From contig JAGLQT010000073.1 of the NCBI GenBank assembly GCA_023136715.1, positions 1 through 41,436 on the forward strand: DNA of 41,436 bases, given 5' to 3'. Made by a program: the position numbers and the translations under genes. Shown one piece after another: positions 24,485 to 31,918 of the stretch (the stretch's first letter is position 1; each line of letters begins with the position of its first letter). Source of the DNA: Gammaproteobacteria bacterium. GTDB taxonomy: Bacteria; Pseudomonadota; Gammaproteobacteria; SZUA-229. The notes below the pieces were generated by a model, which saw only the letters and a program-made list of their open reading frames with translations, ran no database searches and had not been told where the DNA came from.

Positions 24485-25786
24485 CTATAAACCGCCTTTA
24501 CCTGTTGTTTTAACAATCAGCCAGGTAGCACCTATAGCAACAAGCAATAAAGCCGCCGCTGCCGCAACATTATTTAATAATTGTGGCGACACAAGCAGCA
24601 TTGACCCCAGCAGCAACATCATCACACCAGACAATAACTTTAATACCATTCCCTCGTGCTCAGAAAGTTTTCTTGAGCCCAGCTTCACAGTGAACAAAAC
24701 AACAATACTCAATAAAGGCAAAATATAAATCAGGTTATAAAGAACTAAATACAAATAATAACTTTCAGCGGGCAACGACCTTAAAGTCAAAATTCGTGTA
24801 TACACCATGGGAAACCCAGCCGTACACAATAGTTCATAACTATTTGCAACCACAGCTAAAACAATCGTAGCCGCCATAACTGTTGCCATTGAATCCAGAC
24901 GTAACAAGTTACGCATACGATCAAACAGCTTTGGCTTTGCATCATCAGAAATACTCAATGAAAAACCTTTTTTAAACCAGAAAAAGTCTTTGATATTTAC
25001 TAGCGCAATAAGAATAGCAATACTACCTGCAATTAATGTAATTAAACGCAGCTCACCTAAATAGATAAACAAATTTAACCAGGCCGCCATAAATAAAAAA
25101 TAGATAGCGCCTGAAAAAAATACAAAAACCCCGCCAATTAGTGCCATCCTGCTCCGACTTCGAGCGTGTACCATCATGCTAAGCAGAAACAGCAATACGA
25201 AAAAAGCACAGGGATTAAAGGCGTCCATGCCAGCAATAAGCACGGTTAACACAGGCAGGGAATAATTATCTGAGGATATATTACCCAATACGGGTATATC
25301 CACCGACGTTAATTCATTCTGATCAAATGTAAAGAGAATCCCATTATCAGGCTCATATTCTTTAGCAAACTGATAACACGCCTGCAAATGTGCTCTCAAC
25401 AACTGCCCAGTTGTTTTTTGGCTGTCATAACCCGTAATTGAGTTCCCGCAAAACATAAATGCCGGCACCGTATTTGCTTCACCGCCAAGTCGTGCCGCCA
25501 TATCAACAAAAGTTTTAACATTTTCCTGATGATGCACTAACTCTAAGGAATGCAGTTTCAACCATGGATACTCTTTATCCATCTCAATAATATCGGGTTG
25601 AGCCTGCAAACAATGAGGGCATTTTTCCGACCAGAAAAAATATAGGTGAATAATCGGCTGTTCATTGATATCTTTTTCATACCAGACAGGTTCACTTGAA
25701 GCTAAAGCATTAGTAACTGGCGAAACAAAGAGAACTAATACAATTAGTAAAAGCACACCAATTTTTTTGATTTCACCTGCGATCAT
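24485..25786 (-). CDS. Thioredoxin-CcdA-like membrane fusion protein
   Basis: A 433-residue protein. An N-terminal signal/anchor covers about residues 8-28. A periplasmic thioredoxin-like domain follows with active site CPHC (Cys56, Cys59) and a cis-Pro in TVPAF (Pro108). The C-terminal half has six or more membrane helices with two isolated cysteines in GMDAFNPCAFF (Cys193) and SYELLCTAGFP (Cys321). These match the electron-relay cysteines of the CcdA/DsbD membrane domain. The order is thioredoxin first and membrane domain second, the reverse of the last two domains of DsbD. It probably moves reductant to the periplasm, for example for cytochrome maturation or disulfide control, which fits the nearby cytochromes. 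Confidence 0.85.
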   Translation of the reverse strand: MIAGEIKKIGVLLLIVLVLFVSPVTNALASSEPVWYEKDINEQPIIHLYFFWSEKCPHCLQAQPDIIEMDKEYPWLKLHSLELVHHQENVKTFVDMAARLGGEANTVPAFMFCGNSITGYDSQKTTGQLLRAHLQACYQFAKEYEPDNGILFTFDQNELTSVDIPVLGNISSDNYSLPVLTVLIAGMDAFNPCAFFVLLFLLSMMVHARSRSRMALIGGVFVFFSGAIYFLFMAAWLNLFIYLGELRLITLIAGSIAILIALVNIKDFFWFKKGFSLSISDDAKPKLFDRMRNLLRLDSMATVMAATIVLAVVANSYELLCTAGFPMVYTRILTLRSLPAESYYLYLVLYNLIYILPLLSIVVLFTVKLGSRKLSEHEGMVLKLLSGVMMLLLGSMLLVSPQLLNNVAAAAALLLVAIGATWLIVKTTGKGGL

Positions 25787-25870
25787 TATTTTTTTATTAA
25801 GCCAGCATTGTATGCTTACTATACAAGAATTAAGTTATACCGTGAACGTTGAATGCCAGGTGGTGGGATA

Positions 25871-25882
25871 GTGGCCGAACCT
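25871..25882. repeat. Direct copy of the tRNA-Phe 3' end
   Basis: GTGGCCGAACCT at 25871-25882 is identical to 26036-26047, the last bases of tRNA-Phe, in the same orientation and 165 bases away. Such copies mark the far end of elements integrated at tRNA genes. Nothing resembling an integrase lies between them. Confidence 0.5.
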
Positions 25883-25884
25883 AG

Positions 25885-25909
25885 AAAAAATCATCAGGAA
25901 TGATTTTTC
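25885..25909 (-). terminator. AT-rich hairpin, possible terminator of the tRNA-Phe transcript
   Basis: A perfect 9-base stem (AAAAATCAT/ATGATTTTT) with loop CAGGA lies about 135 bases downstream of tRNA-Phe. On the minus strand it ends in a T-run. The weak A/T stem makes it a moderate terminator at best. Confidence 0.4.
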
Positions 25910-25948
25910 ATGAGCGATAGCGAACCCGAAGGGTGAGGCTTATGGATG

Positions 25949-25980
25949 AGCCGAATAATTTAACCAGCCTGGTTCAATTC
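25949..25980 (+). repeat. Inverted remnant of tRNA-Phe
   Basis: On the plus strand GCCGAATA, matching the 5' end of tRNA-Phe, is followed within 20 bases by CCTGGTTCAATTC (25968-25980), matching its T-arm over 13 bases. The real tRNA is on the minus strand, so this is an inverted copy lacking the D and anticodon arms. It cannot fold as a tRNA. Confidence 0.4.
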
Positions 25981-26033
25981 GATTCAAGTCTAGTAATGAG
26001 TAAACTGGGATATTGTAGAACGAAAGTAAAAAG

Positions 26034-26109
26034 TGGTGGCCGAACCTGGAATTGAACCAGGGACACGCGGATTTTCAATCCGCTGCTCTACCAACTGAGC
26101 TATTCGGCC
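26034..26109 (-). tRNA. tRNA-Phe (anticodon GAA)
   Basis: A complete 76-base tRNA. The acceptor stem GGCCGAA pairs with TTCGGCC, the D-arm reads GCTCAGTTGGTAGAGC, the anticodon stem GCGGA/TCCGC encloses the loop with GAA, the T-arm is CCTGGTTCAATTCCAGG, and CCA is encoded. It lies 73 bases downstream of mutY in the same direction but has its own promoter. Confidence 0.98.
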
Positions 26110-26152
26110 ATATTCTTTCAAATGTTCTGAACAGAACTGCTCAGAGGCGCGT

Positions 26153-26181
26153 ATTTAAGCCGCTAGCCCGCTGTGAGTCAA
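26153..26181 (-). promoter_or_regulatory. Promoter of tRNA-Phe
   Basis: On the minus strand TTGACT (26181-26176), a 17-base spacer and TTAAAT (26158-26153) are followed by a GC-rich discriminator ACGCGCC, as expected of stringently controlled stable-RNA promoters. It begins just 2 bases after the mutY stop. Confidence 0.75.
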
Positions 26182-26182
26182 G

Positions 26183-27253
26183 TTATTTCAGGTATTGCTG
26201 CAGGATATTTGTCACTGGTGTCGCCAGCGCGTAGTCATTCACCTGAACAGCATCGCACCAGTGCTGCTCGCTATCCTGCACTTTCCCTGAGACGGATACC
26301 ACCTGCACCCTGCACGGCGTAATATCGAGATGATAGTGGCTGAATGTGTGCCTGAATCCTGCCTGATCTTCAAGGCTTTCAATACGATGGCCCCAGTACT
26401 GCTCGCATTGTTGCGTTATATCCTGCTCCATTGCCAGTTCTGGCAGACTCCAGAGCCCGCCCCAGATACCGGTGGGTGGACGCTTTTCCAGCAGGACCTG
26501 ACCTTCCGCATTGGTCAGAAGCAGCATACGCACGGTTTTGACTGGCAGCTGTTTTCTGGGCTTACGTGTTGGTAACTCATCAACGCGTTGATTTTTAAGC
26601 GCCAGACACCCCTTTTGCAATGGGCATTGCTCACAATCGGGTGATGAGCGCGTACAAACGGTGGCGCCCAGATCCATCATCGCCTGCGTATAATCAGCTA
26701 ATCGATCATCAGGGGTACAGGCTTCAGCTTTCAGCCACAAAAGGTTCTCCACCGCCTTTTTTCCATACCAGCCCTCCACCTCAAAATAGCGGCTCAATAC
26801 CCGTTTCACGTTGCCGTCGAGGATGGCGTGTCTCTGGCCCAGCGACTGCGCCAGGATCGCACCAGCAGTAGAGCGACCGATACCTGGTAAGGCAAGAACC
26901 TCGTCATATTGCTCTGGAAATTTACCTTTATGTTGTTGATCAATCACTACAGCAGCTTTATGCAGGTTTCGGGCGCGCGTGTAGTAACCCAGGCCAGCCC
27001 ACAGCTTCAAAACTTCATGCTGCGATGCTTTGGCGAGGTCAGATAGTTCGGGGAATTTCGTTAGAAAACTCTGGTAATAAGGGATAACGGTGGTGACCTG
27101 CGTTTGCTGAAGCATAACTTCGGCCAGCCAGACCCGATACAAACTACGATCTTTTTGCCATGGCAGGTCGTGGCGACCATTTTGACTGAACCAGTCCAGC
27201 ACCTGTTTAGCAAAGGCGTTACCTATTTTTGTTATATCTGAAGCCTCAACCAC
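26183..27253 (-). CDS. mutY: A/G-specific adenine DNA glycosylase MutY
   Basis: MutY removes adenine mispaired with 8-oxoguanine. The 356-residue protein has the catalytic Glu in LAEVMLQQTQV (Glu45), the helix-hairpin-helix LPGIGRSTAGAIL, the catalytic Asp in ILDGNVKRVL (Asp147) and the Fe-S ligands C201, C208, C211 and C217. The C-terminal NUDIX-like domain that recognises 8-oxoG is present. The start is a GTG at 27253, three bases after the moaC stop; there is no clear ribosome site, so translation is probably coupled to moaC. Confidence 0.96.
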   Translation of the reverse strand: MVEASDITKIGNAFAKQVLDWFSQNGRHDLPWQKDRSLYRVWLAEVMLQQTQVTTVIPYYQSFLTKFPELSDLAKASQHEVLKLWAGLGYYTRARNLHKAAVVIDQQHKGKFPEQYDEVLALPGIGRSTAGAILAQSLGQRHAILDGNVKRVLSRYFEVEGWYGKKAVENLLWLKAEACTPDDRLADYTQAMMDLGATVCTRSSPDCEQCPLQKGCLALKNQRVDELPTRKPRKQLPVKTVRMLLLTNAEGQVLLEKRPPTGIWGGLWSLPELAMEQDITQQCEQYWGHRIESLEDQAGFRHTFSHYHLDITPCRVQVVSVSGKVQDSEQHWCDAVQVNDYALATPVTNILQQYLK

Positions 27254-27256
27254 CGT

Positions 27257-27733
27257 CTAGCGCTGCCAGTCACCTGATTTGCCGCCGGATTTACTCAATA
27301 GCTGAATATCACTCATGCGCATCCCCCTATCCATGGCCTTGCACATGTCATAGATGGTTAGCAGGGTAATCTGCACTGTGGTCAGCGCTTCCATTTCAAC
27401 TCCGGTATTGCCGGTAGTTTCTACCGCGGCACGGCATAACACGCTGCAGTTTTCCTCATCGGGTATTAACTCAATATCGACGTGAGATAGCGCCAACGGG
27501 TGGCACAGGGGAATCAGTTCGGCGGTTTTTTTCGAGGCCATAATGCCAGCAACGCGCGCCACTGCCAGCACATCGCCTTTTTTGTTGTCGCCCTGCAGAA
27601 TACGCTGCAAAGTTTCAGCCTGCATGGTGATACTGCCATCGGCCACAGCTCGGCGATGCGTGAGCGCTTTATCGCCAACATCGACCATATGCGCTTCACC
27701 GCGTGCATTAAAATGATTCAATTTGTCACTCAT
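27257..27733 (-). CDS. moaC: Cyclic pyranopterin monophosphate synthase MoaC
   Basis: MoaC completes the first step of molybdenum-cofactor synthesis by forming cyclic pyranopterin. From the ATG at 27733 it has 158 residues, the normal family length; an upstream in-frame start at 27769 would add 12 atypical residues. Key segments are FNARGEAHMVDVGDKALTHR, LIPLCHPLALSHVDIE and GVEMEALTTVQ...YDMCKAMDRGM. It is divergent from moaD-moaE, 110 bases apart, and is followed by mutY. No moaA or moaB is in the window. Confidence 0.97.
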   Translation of the reverse strand: MSDKLNHFNARGEAHMVDVGDKALTHRRAVADGSITMQAETLQRILQGDNKKGDVLAVARVAGIMASKKTAELIPLCHPLALSHVDIELIPDEENCSVLCRAAVETTGNTGVEMEALTTVQITLLTIYDMCKAMDRGMRMSDIQLLSKSGGKSGDWQR

Positions 27734-27843
27734 AACGATTCTCTGGACATTTGTATTGGTGGCTAGCATAGCAAGAGCGCACCACCATAAACAATAGCTC
27801 TATCTGGGTGACACACTATGAGCAAAACCGTTAACATGCATCT

Positions 27844-28074
27844 ATGAACATTCAAGTTAAATTTTTTGCCAGCCTACGCGAAAAGCTGGGTATTGAGTCC
27901 ACCAGTATTGATACCAGAACCGGGATTACGATCCGTGAGATATGGGATCAGGTCACCTCTGAAGATTACCCCGTTAATACGCTGTGTGCCATCAATATGG
28001 ATTACGCCAAACCGGATGATGTGGTCAGCGATGGTGACGAGGTGGCTTTTTTTCCGCCCGTGACAGGAGGCTAA
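27844..28074 (+). CDS. moaD: Molybdopterin synthase small subunit MoaD
   Basis: MoaD is the ubiquitin-fold sulfur carrier of molybdopterin synthase. The 76-residue protein ends in FFPPVTGG; the terminal Gly-Gly is the site of adenylation and thiocarboxylation. It has no obvious ribosome site. moaE begins one base after its stop, forming the two-subunit synthase operon. Confidence 0.95.
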   Translation: MNIQVKFFASLREKLGIESTSIDTRTGITIREIWDQVTSEDYPVNTLCAINMDYAKPDDVVSDGDEVAFFPPVTGG

Positions 28075-28075
28075 A

Positions 28076-28510
28076 GTGCCAGCCTTTTTATACGAGAAAG
28101 CTCTCGACCCGCTACGCGAAATCGAACAATACCAAAACCAGCATCTCCGCCCCGGCAGTTATGGTGCCACTGCTAATTTTATCGGCACCATGCGTGACTT
28201 CAACGCCGGTGATGATGTGCAGCTGATGACACTGGAACACTACCCTGAAATGACCCGGAAATTTCTCGACCATCTGTGCGATGAAGCATTTAGCAAATGG
28301 GACCTGGTCGATTGCCTGGTCATCCATCGTTTTGGTGAGATCAAACCCGGCGACCCGATTGTGCTTACCGTGGCCTGGTCAGCACATCGAAAAGAAGCTT
28401 TTGCTGCCTGTAGTTATTTGATCGAAGAGCTCAAAGCACGCGCACCATTCTGGAAGAAAGAAACTACCGGCAATAATGAGCGCTGGGTGCATGACGCACC
28501 CAGCAGCTAA
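28076..28510 (+). CDS. moaE: Molybdopterin synthase large subunit MoaE
   Basis: MoaE is the catalytic subunit that transfers sulfur from MoaD to the pterin. The 144-residue protein has GATANFIGTMRDFN, LTLEHYPEMT (as MTLEHYPEMT), VIHRFGEIKPGDPIVLTV, AHRKEAFAACSYLIEELKARAPFWKKE, the family signature including the active-site lysines near the end. The start is a GTG at 28076 with an excellent AGGAGG at 28064-28069. Confidence 0.97.
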   Translation: MPAFLYEKALDPLREIEQYQNQHLRPGSYGATANFIGTMRDFNAGDDVQLMTLEHYPEMTRKFLDHLCDEAFSKWDLVDCLVIHRFGEIKPGDPIVLTVAWSAHRKEAFAACSYLIEELKARAPFWKKETTGNNERWVHDAPSS

Positions 28511-28518
28511 CTACAAGG

Positions 28519-29880
28519 CTACTGAATTAGAATAAACAGGGCTGAGCGGCCACGCTGAATATTCAGCAGAATTTGCCTGTCCTTGTTACCGACAACCTTT
28601 TTAAAGTCTTCCAGCGTTTTTACCGCTCTGCGGTTCACCGAAAGAATAATGTCGCCTTTACGCAAACTTGAATTCCACGCCGGGCTACCCTGCTCGACCT
28701 CGGTCACCACCAGATAAACATCACCACCTTCATTCGATTGCTCAATGGTCGCCCCTGCTAAACGCGCATGAACTTTTTTACCTTCGACTACTTCTTCAGC
28801 CTGGTCTTTAATCACCGCAGTAAGGCTCTTGCGCTTGTTATCACGGATGACTTCCATTTTCATTTTTTCACCGACGCGTAACATTCCCACTGCATTACGC
28901 ATTGCCGAGGCACTCTTAATGGGCTCACCATTAATGGCGACCACCACATCCCCAGCTTCAAGTCCGGCCTCTTCTGCCGCTGAGTCTTCAATCACTTTTG
29001 AAATGACCACGCCTTGATGCAAATCGAGACCAAAAGCGTTGGCTAGCTCAGGCGTTAAATTCTGCATAATAACGCCCAGCATGCCGCGACGCACTTCGCC
29101 AAACTCAATCAACTGATCAACAATCTGGCGTACCATATTAATGGGGATAGCAAAACCGATGCCTACATTGCCCTGGCCACCCGCGGCAATAATGGCGGTA
29201 TTAATGCCAATCAATTCACCTTTCAAATTCACCAGCGCACCACCCGAGTTACCGGGGTTAATTGAGGCATCGGTCTGGATAAAATCTTCATAACCTTCTA
29301 TGCCCAGGCCTGTTCGACCCAGAGCACTAATGATGCCCGAAGTTACGGTCTGCCCCAGACCAAAGGGATTGCCAATCGCCACCACAAAATCACCAACGCG
29401 CAATTTATCGGAATTGGCCATGGCTATATCAGTGAGATTATCGGCTTTAACTTTGAGCAGAGCCACATCTGCTTCCGGATCAGAACCAACCAGAGTGGCT
29501 TCATACTGCTTGCCATCGTGCAGGGTGATCTGGATCTCATCAGCACCCTCAACCACATGATGATTAGTCACAATAAAGCCCCTGTCGGCATCAATCACCA
29601 CGCCAGAGCCCAGACTTTTGGTTTCATGGCGTTGCGGCATATTACCGAGCCCCTCAAAAAAACGCCTGAAAAATGGATCATTGAGCAAGGGATTGTTCTG
29701 CACATCAACATGCCCCTTAGTTGCAATATTCACTACAGCAGGGCGGGTACGCTCAACAATGGGAGCCAGTGTCGGTAAAGCTTCACCATTCACACTAACG
29801 GGCAAACTGGCAATCACCGAGCCTGAACTCAACGTTACAGCCGTCAACAAAAAGATCAATATAGGTCTCAAACTAAACAT
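28519..29880 (-). CDS. Do-family periplasmic serine protease (DegP/MucD type)
   Basis: A 453-residue envelope quality-control protease/chaperone. The signal peptide covers about residues 1-25. The catalytic triad is His108 (TNHHVV), Asp138 (DPEADVALL) and Ser212 (NPGNSGGAL). Two PDZ domains follow (about 245-340 and 365-450). The long LA-loop (NNPLLNDPFFRRFFEGLGN) marks the DegP/DegQ/MucD group. AAGGAGAT is a well-placed ribosome site. A possible sigma-E promoter lies upstream, in line with envelope-stress control. DegP, DegQ and MucD cannot be separated here. Confidence 0.93.
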   Translation of the reverse strand: MFSLRPILIFLLTAVTLSSGSVIASLPVSVNGEALPTLAPIVERTRPAVVNIATKGHVDVQNNPLLNDPFFRRFFEGLGNMPQRHETKSLGSGVVIDADRGFIVTNHHVVEGADEIQITLHDGKQYEATLVGSDPEADVALLKVKADNLTDIAMANSDKLRVGDFVVAIGNPFGLGQTVTSGIISALGRTGLGIEGYEDFIQTDASINPGNSGGALVNLKGELIGINTAIIAAGGQGNVGIGFAIPINMVRQIVDQLIEFGEVRRGMLGVIMQNLTPELANAFGLDLHQGVVISKVIEDSAAEEAGLEAGDVVVAINGEPIKSASAMRNAVGMLRVGEKMKMEVIRDNKRKSLTAVIKDQAEEVVEGKKVHARLAGATIEQSNEGGDVYLVVTEVEQGSPAWNSSLRKGDIILSVNRRAVKTLEDFKKVVGNKDRQILLNIQRGRSALFILIQ

Positions 29881-29906
29881 AATATCTCCTTAATTTATTT
29901 CATCAC

Positions 29907-29933
29907 ATCGACAGTATCGATACACAAAAGTTC
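29907..29933 (-). promoter_or_regulatory. Candidate sigma-E/AlgU-type promoter of the Do protease gene
   Basis: On the minus strand GAACTT (29933-29928), 16 bases, then TCGAT (29911-29907) fits the extracytoplasmic-stress consensus GAACTT-N16-TCNAA with one mismatch. It lies 27-53 bases before the start codon of an envelope protease, a classical member of that regulon. The spacer contains the palindrome GTATCGATAC (29914-29923). Confidence 0.5.
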
Positions 29934-30053
29934 GAAAGCCTGAGCATGCGGATTATCAGCGAATTTACCATAACTTTAAAGCCACTTGATGTTAGATTCA
30001 TGAACTGATATCTTCACGATCTTTATTATTAATACCAACAAGGATCAATACTC

Positions 30054-30746
30054 ATGCGTTCTTCTTATCTTCTAGCACTTGCTTTTGTGCTACCCATAAT
30101 CTCCTGCGCAGCAGATCATAGCCTCGACACTCTTGAGAAAAAAGCCAGTTACAGCATTGGCGTTGATTTTATCAATCGTATGCAGGCACAAAACGCTGAA
30201 ATAGACGTTGATGCTTTCATTCGAGGCATCAGTGATGCTTCATCTGGAAAAGAAACAGCCATGACCCAGCCAGAAATGACTCAGACAATAAAAGATTTTC
30301 AACAACATGTTACTGAATTACGCCAGGCAAAACAAAAAGAGCTGGCTTCTAAAAATATTGAAGCAGGCAAGGCTTTCTTAGCTACTAATGCTAGCAATGA
30401 GGGCGTTATTACCACCGAAAGTGGCCTGCAATATAAAATTATAAAAGAAGGTACAGGCGATTCGCCCAAGCTGGAAGATACTGTTGTAACAAACTATGAA
30501 GGACGTCTTATTGATGGACAGGTTTTCGATAGTTCTTACAAACGCAAGCAACCCGCCACTTTCCCGGTTAAGGGTGTAATCAAAGGCTGGACAGAGGCTC
30601 TGCAACTAATGAAAACTGGTGCTAAATGGCAGTTGTTTGTACCTGCTGACATTGCTTATGGCGCATCTCAGCGCGGAAAACTCATACAAGCCAATTCAAC
30701 TTTGATTTTTGATATTGAGTTATTAGAAATAAAAGCGGCTAAATAA
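30054..30746 (+). CDS. Mip/FkpA-type FKBP peptidyl-prolyl isomerase
   Basis: A 230-residue exported isomerase. The signal peptide has a lipobox-like LPIISC (Cys at about 18), so it may be a lipoprotein. The N-terminal dimerisation helices follow (KKASYSIGVDFINRM to AGKAFLATNA). The FKBP domain covers about 123-228 with GLQYKIIKEGTGDSP, VTNYEGRLIDGQVFDSSY, VIKGWTEALQLMKTGAKWQLFVP and AYG. Ligand-site residues are conserved. It is likely an envelope folding factor and is divergent from the Do protease gene (173 bases apart), which fits a shared stress role. Confidence 0.92.
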   Translation: MRSSYLLALAFVLPIISCAADHSLDTLEKKASYSIGVDFINRMQAQNAEIDVDAFIRGISDASSGKETAMTQPEMTQTIKDFQQHVTELRQAKQKELASKNIEAGKAFLATNASNEGVITTESGLQYKIIKEGTGDSPKLEDTVVTNYEGRLIDGQVFDSSYKRKQPATFPVKGVIKGWTEALQLMKTGAKWQLFVPADIAYGASQRGKLIQANSTLIFDIELLEIKAAK

Positions 30747-30753
30747 TGAAAAC

Positions 30754-30797
30754 AGTACTTCTGTTTGAATGATGCGATTTATTCAGACAGAAGTACT
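30754..30797. repeat. Long perfect-type hairpin between convergent genes
   Basis: Two 17-base arms (30754-30770 and 30781-30797) pair throughout, with one G-U wobble, around a 10-base loop. It lies 8 bases after the FKBP stop and about 90 bases before the AI-2E gene stop. There is no clear T-run, so it may act as a bidirectional processing or termination structure. A second, smaller hairpin (GTGCAT/ATGCAC, 30816-30835) follows. Confidence 0.6.
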
Positions 30798-30883
30798 CAA
30801 CATTAAATGGTCACCGTGCATTGCACCCTATGCACCTTTGAAATAAATATTTTTACTGCCCATCGTTTGTTACAACTCAACAT

Positions 30884-31906
30884 CTAATCGGCAGACCCTA
30901 GAAGCGCACCCAACCACTGGCTTTCTTTTTTGCTATCCAGTGCTAATTTTACGGCAACCGTTAAAGGTACGGATAACAACATACCTGCCGTTCCCAGCAC
31001 CCAGCCCCAGAATACGAGAGACAGAAAAACTACCAGCGCAGATAAACCCAAACCTTTTCCCATATATTTCGGCTCGACAACATTACCCATAATAACGTTG
31101 ATCACCAGATAACCGGACATAACTAGTATGGCTGTACCCGTATCCATCTGCACCAATGCCAGTAACACAGCGGGTACTGCCGCTATGATAGAGCCAATAT
31201 TCGGCACATAATTTAACATGAAGGCCAGCACACCCCAGAGCGCAGGGTAATCTACACCTAATAGCCATAACCATAACGCCACCAGAACGCCTGTTACTGC
31301 GCTCATCCATGTTTTAATACTCATATACCTTCTGAGCTTTTCCGTAAACACCGTCGAAAAATTACGACCTTCCTGGTTACCACCTATGGCTTCTATTTTT
31401 TTAGAAAAAGTCGCCGCTTCCAGCAAAATAAAAATCACCGTTAATAATATTAAAAATGAGTTTGTCAACACATTACCAAAACCTGACAATATTGAAGCCA
31501 CCATTCTCATTGCTGATTTTGGATCGATATTGGAATTTAAATAATCTGATGGCAGTGCAATACCCTGTGTTGCCAGCCATTGAATTAAAGCTTGCCACTG
31601 CTGCGTAATGCGTAACTGATAAGCAGGCAGGTTTCTTGAAAAATCATCAGCCGAACTCCCAATCAATACAGCTATGCCCAGGCCAGCAATCATGACCAAA
31701 GCCACCACTACAAACAAGGAAGCAATTTCACCTACTCCTTTCTTCTGCAAACCCAGCATTACCGGCAAACATAAAATCGCAATAAATACTGAAAGAAAAA
31801 ATGGCACAAGTAATGATGCAGCCTGTTTCATACCAGCAACAACAATCACAAGAGCAGCGGCAACTAATATTGCTCTTGATGTTTTAGAAAACCCTGTATC
31901 TTGCAT
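30884..31906 (-). CDS. AI-2E family transporter (PerM-like)
   Basis: A 340-residue polytopic membrane protein of the AI-2E/PerM family. About eight hydrophobic segments are present, with a central hydrophilic loop (SSADDFSRNLPAYQLRITQQWQALI) and the family motif ALWGVLAFMLNYVPNIGSIIAAVPAVLLAL near residue 225. Members export small molecules or act as antiporters, but the substrate here cannot be told. It starts 12 bases after rmuC and may be co-transcribed with it. Confidence 0.88.
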   Translation of the reverse strand: MQDTGFSKTSRAILVAAALVIVVAGMKQAASLLVPFFLSVFIAILCLPVMLGLQKKGVGEIASLFVVVALVMIAGLGIAVLIGSSADDFSRNLPAYQLRITQQWQALIQWLATQGIALPSDYLNSNIDPKSAMRMVASILSGFGNVLTNSFLILLTVIFILLEAATFSKKIEAIGGNQEGRNFSTVFTEKLRRYMSIKTWMSAVTGVLVALWLWLLGVDYPALWGVLAFMLNYVPNIGSIIAAVPAVLLALVQMDTGTAILVMSGYLVINVIMGNVVEPKYMGKGLGLSALVVFLSLVFWGWVLGTAGMLLSVPLTVAVKLALDSKKESQWLGALLGSAD

Positions 31907-31918
31907 ACTCTTCCCCTG

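Noticed and set aside
25871..25980. A second tRNA gene beside tRNA-Phe
   Set aside because: Only the 3' end and T-arm fragments match; no D-arm or anticodon arm is present.
27734..27843. A molybdenum-cofactor riboswitch in the moaC/moaD gap
   Set aside because: A TGGTGG/CCACCA pairing exists, but the 110 bases lack the multi-stem pattern of the Moco motif, which normally precedes moaA.
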